A stretch of DNA of 64,000 nt from Gongronella butleri. Lineage: Eukaryota; Mucoromycota; Mucoromycetes; Mucorales; Cunninghamellaceae. Below, one piece after another: positions 24,214 through 34,477 of the stretch; position 1 is the stretch's first letter, and every line of letters begins with the position of its first letter. A program made the translations under genes and the position numbers. The stretch lies in NCBI GenBank assembly GCA_025201375.1, contig JAIWZP010000029.1, forward strand, positions 1-64,000. The letters are read 5' to 3'. The notes beneath the pieces were generated by a model, which was given only the letters and a program-made list of their open reading frames with translations, was not told the DNA's origin and ran no database searches.

Positions 24214-27200
24214 TCATGGATTTAACCCTTCGTCGCTGTCCTGATCGTAATCCAAGGCACTGCACTTGTTCTTCTTGTCCAATCGCGCCTCACGAATCGC
24301 GCCGCAGTCGCACACAGCCCTCAAGGCGTCGGGATAATCGTTGAGGCGCTTGAGGGTCTTTTCGGCAGCTTCGCGGCGTGCAGCCTTGAAATTGTCTGAG
24401 CAGCCGCTGGCAAACGGCTTGCCGTGCAAGAACACGACGCACTGCTGCGTGCTGGCTGTGTCATTTTTGGATGTTACGGTCGATATATTGCTAAAAACCA
24501 CAAAGAAAAAATATTAAAAAATGGAAGACCCAGCATGACGCACCACGATTTAGTCACCACTATCCTTTTTTTTTTTTTTACTGCAGCATGTAGCCTTCGC
24601 ATCCCAATTGCTGAAAGGTATTGATCATCTTGTTGACAGGATGGAATCGAACCGTTTGTGGCCGCACATGCTCGTCTAAAATGGGCACGAGCCAATGATC
24701 GAAGAGTTCCTGGACCGGTTCGAGGCGGAATTGCGAATCGACAAAGACGGCACCCAACATACTTTCAATAACGTCTGACAACACCTTGGGCATGTTCAAG
24801 TCAAGCCAGAATTCGTGGCCAACATTGCCAGATACCTTGACTTGCTTAATTTCGTGTTCAATGGTCTCGATGGCCTTGACTAGCATGGACGAGTAGTGGA
24901 TAATGTGATGGTGCATCTTGATGTGCATGCAGAGGTAGCCGAGGATGTGTTTGTTGACACATGCGGTTTTTAGATCGGTGAGCACGCCTGGCGTAGCCCC
25001 TGGATAGCGTTCAAAGAGGTAGCGCACGACGAGGAAATCCAGAATGGCGTCACCGAGGAATTCGAGGCGTTGGTAGCATGGGGCAATGGAATTGGGCAGT
25101 GACGCGTGCGTGAGCGCCTCAACGACGAGCAATGGATGGTCAAACTTGTATTTGCATATGTCTTGGACAACAGTCATGTTGACCAAGCTCAGCGCGCGTG
25201 TCTCTGCGCGTGGAGGCACACTCCCACGCGTCATTTTGTATGTCGGCCAAAAGTCGCGCCACGATTTCATCGAATCAAAAGGAATTTGCATGGCAATGGC
25301 GCAGCGCAACCCTGCCTCCAAGCCGCCGCTAAGATACGCGGCGCCGAGTGACGCCTCGACAATGTCGGCAAGGCACTTGTCCGACAGCATGTGGCGGTGC
25401 ACCTGATCGTGGAATTCCTCCGTGTCGTCGGCTGCGACAAAGCCATGTGGACGCCAATGGCGCCGATTGAACGCCTGGCTCGTTACATATCTGTACAGCT
25501 TGAGTCTTTTGGCCGCGCGGTACAAAGATTGGTTACAAATGGCCTTGATACGCATGCAATGCAATTCGCCTTCATTTGACAAGGGGAAATTAATGAAAAG
25601 ACTGATTGTCGCGACAAACTTGAGGAACGAGTCTGTAAAAAAAAAAAGAAAATAAAAAAAAATAGGGCGGATCCTTTTGACTCTTTTTTTTATGCTGTTT
25701 CGAGCTTTACCACCAAGAGTCTCCAGACGTTCATAATTCATTTCCATGCTTGCTGATGGCGTGGTGTAAGCTTCCATGATATGAAGATCCTGGACATCGA
25801 GATCATAGCGTTGTCGAGCATCGAGAGCGAGGAGGACCGAGTCCAAGCGTGTCATGATGGATGGAATGAGCATCCATGTCTGGAAGGTGGTCGCAGAGAC
25901 AAAATAAGAGTGGCAAAATTGAGGAAGGATGAAGGAGGCCGTTGTCTTGCGAATCACGGCTTTGTTCATGCGCTTCGATGTCAAATAGTCCATGATTTTG
26001 TTGATTTTGACCACTTTGACGAGTGGTTGTTCCCAATCGGTGACTTCAACCTTGATTGTTTCCTCATAATAGGCGGCGACCGAGTCGTGATCGACCTCGC
26101 GGATGGCAGACAATTTATCGACGGGGGACGCGGGCGTAAGATCATGACGCACTTGCTGCACGTAATAGCGGCGGCCCTGATCTGCATAGTCAATGAGAAT
26201 CACATCATCAAACGCGTCGCGTGCGCGCCAGTCCACTGGGACCAATTCTTTTTGCACTGCGCGCCGGATCTCGGCCCAATCGATCTGCTGCTGATAAAGC
26301 ACATTGCGATCAAGATGCACACCATTGATCAGATGTGCGCGGTCAAAATCGCGCGACAATGGGACCAAAAAATAAGGCATGTCACCGAGGCTGCACGTAA
26401 ATACCCTGTTGACAATGGCCGATGCCATGACCACATTGTATTCCTTTAAAAGCAACAGATCTTTTTTGGAAATGGTCATTGGCGCCGGTTTTCCGTCGTT
26501 GGACGTATTCAGAGGCTTGACATGGGCATTAAAACAGGATATCTCGTCGAACAATTGCTGCGGCGAGAGATTGGGGAAGGGGCGCCACGTCAAAATACAC
26601 ATGGTGCGCAGCGAAACATCATGGATGCTCGATTTGTCGGTATAAAGCAAGCTCATCCACAGTTGGAATGGCCCTTCCGTGTCCTCGAGAGGGATTTCTT
26701 CTTCGTTTTGGCCCCGATTGCGCTTGTGCTCGTGTTGGTGCTCGGCGTCCATCGGGCTATCATTGGCATCGGGCTTATCGGCCGCAGCAGCAGCAGCAGG
26801 CAGCGACGAGTGATTCCCGGTTTGATTGTATGCGCGTGAATAATCAGCAAATCCATCATGGTCCGCCTCGGATGCCAAAGATGGCATCATATCTTCGCTG
26901 TGGAGCAACAATCCGCTGTCATTGAACGGGTTGGAACCATCCATCTTGGCCGCATCGATTTCATACAAGCGTGGGCGCTGCCAGAGACGCGGAACACGCT
27001 TTTCGTACCGAGCGCATCGACGACGGCTGCCCACGACAATGCCATTCTCGTCCAAAACACTCTCCATGTTGCCCAGGATCTCGTGGCGATAATTGACCGG
27101 CAAAAGATTATCGGTAAGCGCTTTTTTCAGATGCAATTGGCGTACACATTCGAGAGCCGCCAAGTTCTTGGCCTGACGCTTGGACTTCGCATGTCTGTAC

Positions 27201-27677
27201 GTGACCTGACGCACGGCCGCATTGCTGGGAAGATGGACAACACACTCAAACCCGCCATTCAGCGCATACTTGATTTCAAATGACGGCTGCAGCTTAGAAA
27301 ACGAGTCTGCGGGCAAACAAGAGCAATAGCGATAGAGCAGCGGCACCGACGATTGCTTGGTCGCCTTGGCACCCGTGGCAGCCACAACGTACGCGTCCTC
27401 CATATACAATTCGCCGTCATCCACATTTGGATCAAATGGCCGGTCATCCGTCATGATCCCTTCGTCGTACTCATTGGCAAATCGCAGCGCCACGTTGCGG
27501 TCCTCTGGCAGATCACGGCAAAACTGAAGCATCTGCTGCTCCTTAAAATGAAACTCACGCATCGTTTCCTTTTGCTTAAAATTCTCCTCTTCCGTAAGCA
27601 CAATGAACCGAGAGTTTTTTTGACGCGCACGACCACGCGATTGGATGTAGCTGATGGCCGTCATCATAATATCAAAC
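24214..27677 (-). CDS. Dicer-like ribonuclease III, lacking the N-terminal helicase region
   Basis: Dicers cut dsRNA into small RNAs. Three exons (27677-25711, 25632-24582, 24490-24214) join in phase to about 1098 codons. The first exon opens, after a T-tract/AG acceptor, with RFD and SYIQSRGRARQ, which is helicase motif VI. Then come the Dicer dimerisation (DUF283) domain (FECVVHLPSN, ECVRQLHL), a PAZ-like stretch, RNase IIIa (NYERLETLGDSFLKF with KCLADIVEASLGAAYL), RNase IIIb (YQRLEFLGDAILDFLVVRYL with LSDVIESMLGAVFVDS) and a C-terminal dsRNA-binding segment in the last exon. All RNase III acidic residues are present and no frame is broken. I find no DExD/H helicase upstream: the gene meets a 55-nt T-run and then transposons. 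Two tandem ATGs at 27667 and 27664 could start a shortened protein. Confidence 0.88.
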
Positions 27678-27726
27678 CTAAAAAAAAAAAAAAAAAAAAA
27701 AATAGGTGGAAAATGCGACAAAAAAA

Positions 27727-27786
<60 letters not shown>

Positions 27787-28768
27787 TATAGATTCAGAAT
27801 GTTCCACATGAAACGCCAATGCTTATATTATCTGCATGCAGCTTGTCGATGTCTTCTTAAATCACACTCTCGAATTTAGAGCAGGCAACCCTAATTGCTC
27901 CCTATTTTGATCCATGTAGCATGTCGATCTGTCGTCTGAATTCACCCCTTGGCAAAAGATGACGTTGCAATCCTGATTCATTGGCTCGCCGGTTTTTTTT
28001 ATTTTTATTTTTTTTTGTATAAATACAGACGACAGATTTTTGTTTCCATTTTTTTTCTTCACTACTGCTTTCCATCATGAGGCAGACCCAAGACAAAGAC
28101 CCGCCCTGGCCTAGTATCAAGATGCTCGTACAACTGGTGCTTTGTTCCAAAGAAAAATTGGTGGTGACGATCATGGCGCGGATAAAATCCTTTCATTGCA
28201 AGACTTGCAGGTAAATGACATGCTCCTGCTCAAAATAGATGGTAACTTACTTTTTTTTCTAGTCGCGTATGGTTCAGCAGATATCCTCTGTCAACATAAC
28301 TTTGAGCAGCGCGTGTCTGCAATTGTCTGTGGTTGAAAGCGGTCCGCATCCGTTGATCTCCCCGGTCTCAGTGCATCTTGTTTCCGCCTGGACCAACCAA
28401 TTTGTATGAATTTCCGGGTCAGTTATCGCAGTGGGGGCTTGCAACTGTGACTTCCGCAATGGCCCATCATCTATAGATACACAAACACTGTGTAAGTCAA
28501 ATAGTGAGAGACGCGGATTTCCTGGACACTTTATGACTAACGCACCCCCTCTCTTTTCGACTTTTTACTTCACTCTGGCGGCGTTTACTTCTGGCAATTT
28601 CATTTTTTGACAATTACGACTATTATTTTTGATAATGCGACATTGTTTTTTTGTTTCTGCGACATCGTTTTTTTGTTTCTGCGACATTGCTTTTTTGTTT
28701 ATGCGACGTTGTTTTTGTTTCTATGACATCTTTTTATGAAAAAAGTGTATAGGCTCAGAGATGTACAG
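27678..28768. other. Spacer between truncated Dicer and transposon island
   Basis: Contains a run of 55 T (27731-27785), then AT-rich sequence without recognisable coding. Near 28630-28735 a roughly 30-bp unit (TGCGACAT-GTTTTTTTGTTTC) is repeated about four times. No helicase-like reading frame was found on either strand. Confidence 0.5.
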
Positions 28769-28770
28769 TA

Positions 28771-30144
28771 CCGGATTTGTCCAACAAGTCTGCGCGAAAC
28801 ATGTTTTTTTATACGTGCAAATTAAATTTTATGCGTGCAAAGCCAATTGAGCACGCGCAAAGTGGAATTGAGGTGCGCGCGGATTGCTGGTGTGGGACGC
28901 GCGGATTGTTGGTTAGGGGCGCGCGGATTGGAGTATGGGGCGCGCAAGTTGGGGTGTGGGGTGTGGGGCGCGTGGATTGGGCTGAGGGCCTCGCAGATTG
29001 GTAGTGAGACTATGTGCAGATTTTATCATAAAAGCGTGTCTTCGGCGTTGTGTGGCACGTAAAAGAAGCAAAAATCGATGCCAAACACCGTGCAACAAAG
29101 ATTTTGTCGATTTTGACACTGAAAAAAAAAAAAGGCGACTTGGCATGTGACAACTTTTTTTTTTTTCGAAAGCGACAGTAAGCGTGCGACAAACTTTTTT
29201 TCAGCAAGCGACAAGTCAATAGCACATGTGAGGGTTTTTTTTTCTTGGCAGTGTGCGGCGTCAAAATTGTGCACATGCGACAACTTTTTTTTTTTCCAAT
29301 GAGCGACATATCACCTGCGCAAGTGTGGATTTTTGTCGCATTTGTGTGCAGTGCGACAATTTTTTTTTCAGTGAGCGACATGTCGAATGCACAATGTACT
29401 CGAAACAATCAAAAATGATCATATATGATCAAAATTAATCATTTATGATCAAAAGTAATCAAAAACCGTCCGTGTGGCTCTCTGTTTCACGTTCCACAAG
29501 AGCATGCGACGCAATTTGTTTCCTTGCGCTATGTCGATTGCACAAGCTTCTCCAAATAATCAAAAACGATCAAAATATATTACTCAGACTGGAGACAAAG
29601 CGCGTCAAAGGCTCTATATTAAAACTACACAAGAACAATCGCGAGATTTTGCGACACGTGCCGAGGAAATGCGAGGGCAATGCGTTTTTCCAGATCTAAT
29701 GCAAAAAATGTGTGCAATTTTAGTGAAGCGCGTCATTTTTTAATGACGAAGCGCATCAGAGATTCCAAATTTAAGCCACACAAGAACAATCATGAGAGAT
29801 GTGAGATTTACCAAGCAAACGCGAGAGCGAGGCGTTTTTGCTGAGCGTGCCAAATGTATGCACAATTTCAAAGAAACGCGTCGTTTCTCGATGACCAAGC
29901 GCGTCAAATATTCCAAATTAAACCTGCGCGCCCCACATCCCAACCTGCGCGGCCCTCACTCCAATCCGCGCACCCCATATAAGCAATCTGCGCGTTCCTA
30001 ATCAGCAATCCGCGCGTCCCACACCAGCAATCCGCGCGCACCTCAATTCCACTTTGCGCGTGCTCAATTGGCTTTGCACGCATAAAATTTTAATTTGCAC
30101 GTATAAAAAAACATGTTTCGCGCAGACTTGTTGGACAAATCCGG
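28771..30144. mobile_element. Non-autonomous TA-targeting element E1 with long terminal inverted repeats
   Basis: The element begins CCGGATTTGTCCAACAAGTC at 28771 and ends with its reverse complement at 30144. The first about 150 bp are nearly perfect inverted repeats, then similarity fades over a further about 80 bp. TA dinucleotides flank both ends (28769-28770, 30145-30146), as for Tc1/mariner targets. Subterminal arrays of GCGCGGATTG-type words sit in both arms and could be transposase-binding sites (inference). The interior has no transposase; it carries repeats of GCGACAA plus T-runs (29140-29370). Confidence 0.8.
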
Positions 30145-30146
30145 TA

Positions 30147-30918
30147 CTGGATTTTTCCAACAAGTTGGCACGAAGCACAATTTTTTCTGCCCGCAAATTA
30201 AATTTTTTCTGCCCGCAAAGCAGGTTGAGCGCGCGCATAGTGGAATTGAGGTGCACGCGGATTATTTATGTGGGGCGCGCAGATTATTTGTGGGGGACGC
30301 GCAGATTGAAGTGTGGTGCGCGCGGATTACTTTGGATAATCACGTCTCAATTGGCTGGTCTATTTCCAGCCTGCGTATTTTCATTTTTGTTCGTTTTTGT
30401 TCGTTTTTAGAAACCTTATTCAATATGCTTGTGGCATTGAGCTCATTCCAGCCTGTGCATGTTCGTTTTTGTTCGTTTTTGTTCGTTTTTAAAAACCTTA
30501 TTTGTTGGTCTTGCGACATTGAGCTCATTCCAGCCCGTGCATGTTCGTTTGTTCGTTTTTGTTCGTTTTTGTTCGTTTTTAGAAATCTTATCCTTACAAC
30601 CGTTCCTGAGCAACAAGAAAAGACGGACAATTTCCTCACAGACACTGCGAATGGCAATGTTTTGTCGCACTGCGTGAATCGCATGACGCAAGGCGCTTAA
30701 ATGTAGCACGCTTGACAACGGACGCATCGAGTACATTTCCCGATGTGATTATTCAAGTAATCCGCGCGCACCACACTTCAATCTGCGCGTCCCCCACAAA
30801 TAATCTGCGCGCCCCACATAAATAATCCGCGTGCACCTCAATTCCACTATGCGCGTGCTCAACCTGCTTTGCGGGCAGAAAAAATTGTGCTTCGTGCCAA
30901 CTTGTTGGAAAAATCCAG
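30147..30918. mobile_element. Non-autonomous TA-targeting element E2
   Basis: Starts CTGGATTTTTCCAACAAGTT at 30147 and ends with its reverse complement at 30918. The inverted repeats are about 190 bp, nearly identical apart from a roughly 23-bp indel. TA lies at each side (30145-30146, 30919-30920), and both TAs are shared with the neighbouring elements. The termini are related to those of E1 (GGATTT-TCCAACAAGT). The interior (30370-30590) has three copies of an about 80-bp unit with GTTCGTTTTT runs and ATTGAGCTCATTCCAGCC. No coding capacity. Confidence 0.8.
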
Positions 30919-31105
30919 TACCGGATTTCTAGCGTTCGTTGGCGCGCAAAGCAATTTTTGTTCGCACGCAAAGAAAAAAAAAAAAAAAAGACGCCTCTAA
31001 AAAAGGTTGCAAGGGCGCGCCCTAGTTTATTGGTTGTTTCTTTGCAACAGAGTTGCCAGCAATTCCGGCCTGTACATCGAAATTGCCCCAATCGATGGGT
31101 TGCAA

Positions 31106-31405
31106 TCAAACTTGCGGGTATATCGATGGCATGTCGTTTTTGGAATGCCAATCTTCTGGGCCATTTTTTTTTTTATGCTCGTACGTGGTCCCATTGACGT
31201 ACACAGCCTCCCAGATGGCTAATTGCTTGGACAAACTCAGCCATCGCTTCCTGGCTTGTGGCCGATTTTCGTAGGCCGTGCTGATAACTGGGGGAATGGG
31301 AGTTGGGTGCCTCTGATCGGCATCCAGCAGTTGTTCTTGAGGAAACGGAAGATCTTCGTTCCTGAGCAGCTCCTCAAGGTCTTGCAAAGGTTGCTGGGAA
31401 GACAT
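31106..31405 (-). CDS. Hypothetical ORF inside the mariner element
   Basis: An open frame of 99 codons starting MSSQQPLQDLEELL. Near its end it reads KRWLSLSKQLAIWEAVYVNG. In another frame just downstream the sequence reads MAQKIGIPKTTCHRYTRKF, which looks like a recognition helix. The A-run at about 31162-31172 between them could mark a frameshift or an intron. It may be a decayed HTH module. No function is assigned. Confidence 0.3.
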   Translation of the reverse strand: MSSQQPLQDLEELLRNEDLPFPQEQLLDADQRHPTPIPPVISTAYENRPQARKRWLSLSKQLAIWEAVYVNGTTYEHKKKNGPEDWHSKNDMPSIYPQV

Positions 31406-31862
31406 TGCTCATTCAGCAACTTCAGTTTTGCTCCTTTCATGGTAGTTAAGCGTCGGGCTGTTTTACGCCTTCAACGTGTTTGTACAAATACGCCAAAGGA
31501 GTTCTTTATCAACGAAAAATAAACAAATGCTTAAAAAACTACCGAAATTTGCAGTACTTGATAACGCTTTGACAATGATTTCGCGAATGCATAGGGAGTT
31601 AAATGTGCGCGTCGGAACGCGCAGTCTTTCTGAGCTAGGATTACAAGCTCATTCTTTTTGCGCGCAATCTGAAGCGAGGACAATCGATGCACGAGTGAAT
31701 TCACGTCAACAACGGCTGTGCAAAGTTTCTGAGCTGCCTCCAGCAGCTGAATGTCGCTTGCGACAGCAACTGCGCCGCAATTCCTTTGTGCAGATGCTTT
31801 TGTCATTCTTGTTTTTGTCGTTTTTTGCCTGAAGCCATTGTTAGGGTGATCATACAAGTACA

Positions 31863-32036
31863 AAATGGTACAAATTTACCTTCACGCGACTCGCCCTGTG
31901 TCGCCATCCTGACGATGCGTGTAGCAGAAGACTTAGGAATGCCGAATTCCTTGGCAACAGCCGTAATTGACTTGACGGAAGGTGCTGTAGCCGCTGCGAC
32001 AAATTCTTTTATGAATTCCTGAGTGTATTTGGTCAT
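31863..32036 (-). CDS. Small helix-turn-helix ORF of the mariner element
   Basis: The ATG at 32036 opens MTKYTQEFIKEFVAAA, then VAKEFGIPKSSATRIVRMA, a Psq/IS630-type helix-turn-helix, ending at a likely donor after ESRE (GTAAAT near 31879). A possible second exon in the same direction covers about 31810-31531 and carries a helical, basic stretch (AARKKNELVILAQKD-like). The splice that joins them is not clear, so the gene end is uncertain. It lies opposite to the transposase and could be a split DNA-binding subunit or regulator of the element (inference). Confidence 0.4.
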
Positions 32037-32376
32037 TTTTTTGGCGATAATCAGGAAGAACAATGATTAGAGCAGAGTAATTTATTTCTTGCTTTGCAAC
32101 AAATTAGGAGTCGTCAAGTCTTTTTTTCGCATCAGATGACAACCAAACCACGGAAAAAGTTGAAGGTGCTTCACAATTGGAGTGGCATGCACGCCGAGTG
32201 ACCTGAAATTGAGGGGCAAAATGAGCCGCTTGAAGCACAAGTTGCGATTGATGGGTAGAACGAGCAACTTGAAGCGTGAGATGCAACTGGGGAGTGAATT
32301 GAGCGGAAATTTGAGGGGTGAAGTTAGCCACCAGAATCATGGATTGCGCTTGATGAACGCTGAAACGCCCTGAAAT

Positions 32377-32565
32377 GGCATTGGAACGAGTTGGGATGGC
32401 AGTGGAACGAGTTGGGATGGCAGTGGAACTAGTTGGGATGGCAGTGGGACGAGTTGGGACGGCAGTGGGACGAGTTGGGATGGCAGTGGGACGAGTTGGG
32501 ATGGCAGTGGAACGAATTGGGATGTCAGTGGAACGAGTTGGGATGGCAGTGGAACGCCCTGAAAT
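32377..32565. repeat. 21-bp minisatellite in the mariner element
   Basis: About nine tandem units sharing GTGGAACGAGTTGGGATG-type text, upstream of the transposase ATG. As 21 is a multiple of 3, it produces heptad-like open frames that look like proteins but are almost certainly not. Confidence 0.8.
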
Positions 32566-32653
32566 GGTATTCAGACGCCCTGAATTAGCTGTAAGACTGG
32601 TGGTATAGTATAAATTCTCAAACACGTCTTTTTTTTATCATTTTTACCGCACA

Positions 32654-34124
32654 ATGTCGTCTGATGACACTTGGTTACTTCGTCCTACGACAAAGGAGAT
32701 ACCTGACTCTGATTCGTCGGATGAATCGGAGTATGAGTTCAACGCACTTGAAGGCACATTTGAAGCGTTTAACAACAAGGACCTCGCGGAATCCAAGCCT
32801 GACGACACACCCAACCTCGACAACTTCAATATCATCAGTGAAGATTTCTTGCGTGCTCTTGGCGGCCAATTGTTGGCATTCAGCGACTACAAAAGTACAT
32901 TCATTCGCCCAACCACGCCAATGGATGAAGACAAGCCGCATCCTCTCAAAGATATTCATCCACTTACTGCAAAGCGTGGTCCATACCGTGTATACAAGCC
33001 GCATCAAATCGAAGAGCTGATTGAATTAGTCACCACCAAAGGCAAGTAAAAAGAAAAAAATTAGAAAAATCCCACTTTTAGCATTCTTTTTTTTTAATTT
33101 TATTTTGTGCACTTTAGGCAAAATAGCAGCGGAAGCTGGGAGACTAGTTGGAATCAAGGAGCGCACTGCGCAAAACTACGTCAAGCGTTACAACGATGAT
33201 GTCCAGCAGAGAGTTCCAGTTCCCCTGAGGCATCGCAACGGTGGGCGACGCAAACTCTTCCCGGAGCACACTGAATTCCTTGTTGCATTTTTTGATGAAG
33301 ACAATACGCGAACGTTGGCCGAGGCGCGGGACCAAATTATGGCGAAATTCGCACCATTCGTAATTTCCAAATCTGCATTGCACAACCACATCAAATCCCA
33401 TTGTGTTATGACATTGAAGAGGGTGCGACCAATCCTAGCTGCCAGAAACTCGGATTTGACGACCCAGCGTCGCCACGACATCGTTTTGGAATGGAGTCGC
33501 CTGCCAGATTTCAGCTTTTTCAACAATTGCGTGTTTGTGGACGAAGCTGGGTTCAATCTTCATTTGCGACGTGGCGTTGGTTGGGCCCGGAAAGGCGAAA
33601 CACCGAAGGTCACCGTTCCAAACAGCAAGGGTGTCAATATCACGATTCTTGGCGCAATCTGTGAACTTGGTGTGGTCAACTTAACACTGCGCAAGCCGAC
33701 TGCATCAATGAAGGCAGTCAAAGGAGGCTCTAATGTGAAGGTCAAGATTGGCACAAGAACGACCGATTTCATTGCATTTATCGACAATGCATTGAAATGC
33801 TTGGCCGAGGAAGGAATCAAAGGCCGATACGTCGTGATGGACAATGCCTCTATCCACAAGAGTCAAGACGTTTCGGCAGTCATCCGTAAGCATGGGTTCA
33901 AGCCGCTTTTCTTGCCGCCTTACAGCCCGTTCCTGAACCCGATTGAGGAGTTTTGGGCAAAAGTGAAGGCTCGTGTGCGCCGCTCGTCTCTGGATGACAA
34001 AGACTCGCTTGCTCCTCGCATTTTGGAAGCGGCGCGCACCGTCACGCCCAGCGATTGCGAGGGGTGTATTCGACACTCTGTCTCTTTCTTTGAACGTTGC
34101 ATCCAGAAGGAAGCCAATCTCTAG
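32654..34124 (+). CDS. Tc1/mariner superfamily transposase, DD34E
   Basis: Cuts and pastes the surrounding element. Two exons (32654-33041, 33118-34124) join in phase to 464 aa, across an intron with a GC donor (GGCAAGTAA). The N-terminal 110 residues are acidic and unlike known domains. Then a helix-turn-helix follows (QIEELIELV, GRLVGIKERTAQNYVKRY). The catalytic core shows FVDEAGFNLHLRRGVGWA (first Asp), YVVMDNASIHKS (second Asp) and PPYSPFLNPIEEFWAKVK (Glu), with 34 residues between the second Asp and the Glu. The frame is intact, so the element may have been active recently. The acidic leader and the single intron are less usual for fungal Tc1/mariner genes. Confidence 0.9.
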
Positions 34125-34477
34125 GCTTTTTTTTTCTTTTAATTTTTAATGCTTTTAATAACAAGTACAGATTAGGCAACTCGACCATTCGTGGTCGACT
34201 TGTTAGTGATCGTAGAGAATGAATGAATCAACATTTTTCGTTCAAATCTTTTACAATACAATCATTTACATCTCATTGTTGTGTGAAATAATTTTCAAAG
34301 GCATTGGATCATTTATGGGTGAGCTGGAGCGCGATTGATCATGCCCGGTGTGGGACAAAATTGATCGACCAAAAATGGTCGAGTCTTTAATTGCATGTTT
34401 ACCTTGATATTCACAATGAAAAATAAAAAATAAAAACATAGAAAGAAAGAAAACGATCCAAAGAATTATTTGAGGGG

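Noticed and set aside
32375..32608. Heptad-repeat peptide upstream of the mariner transposase
   Set aside because: It is a translation of the 21-bp minisatellite; no independent sign of coding.
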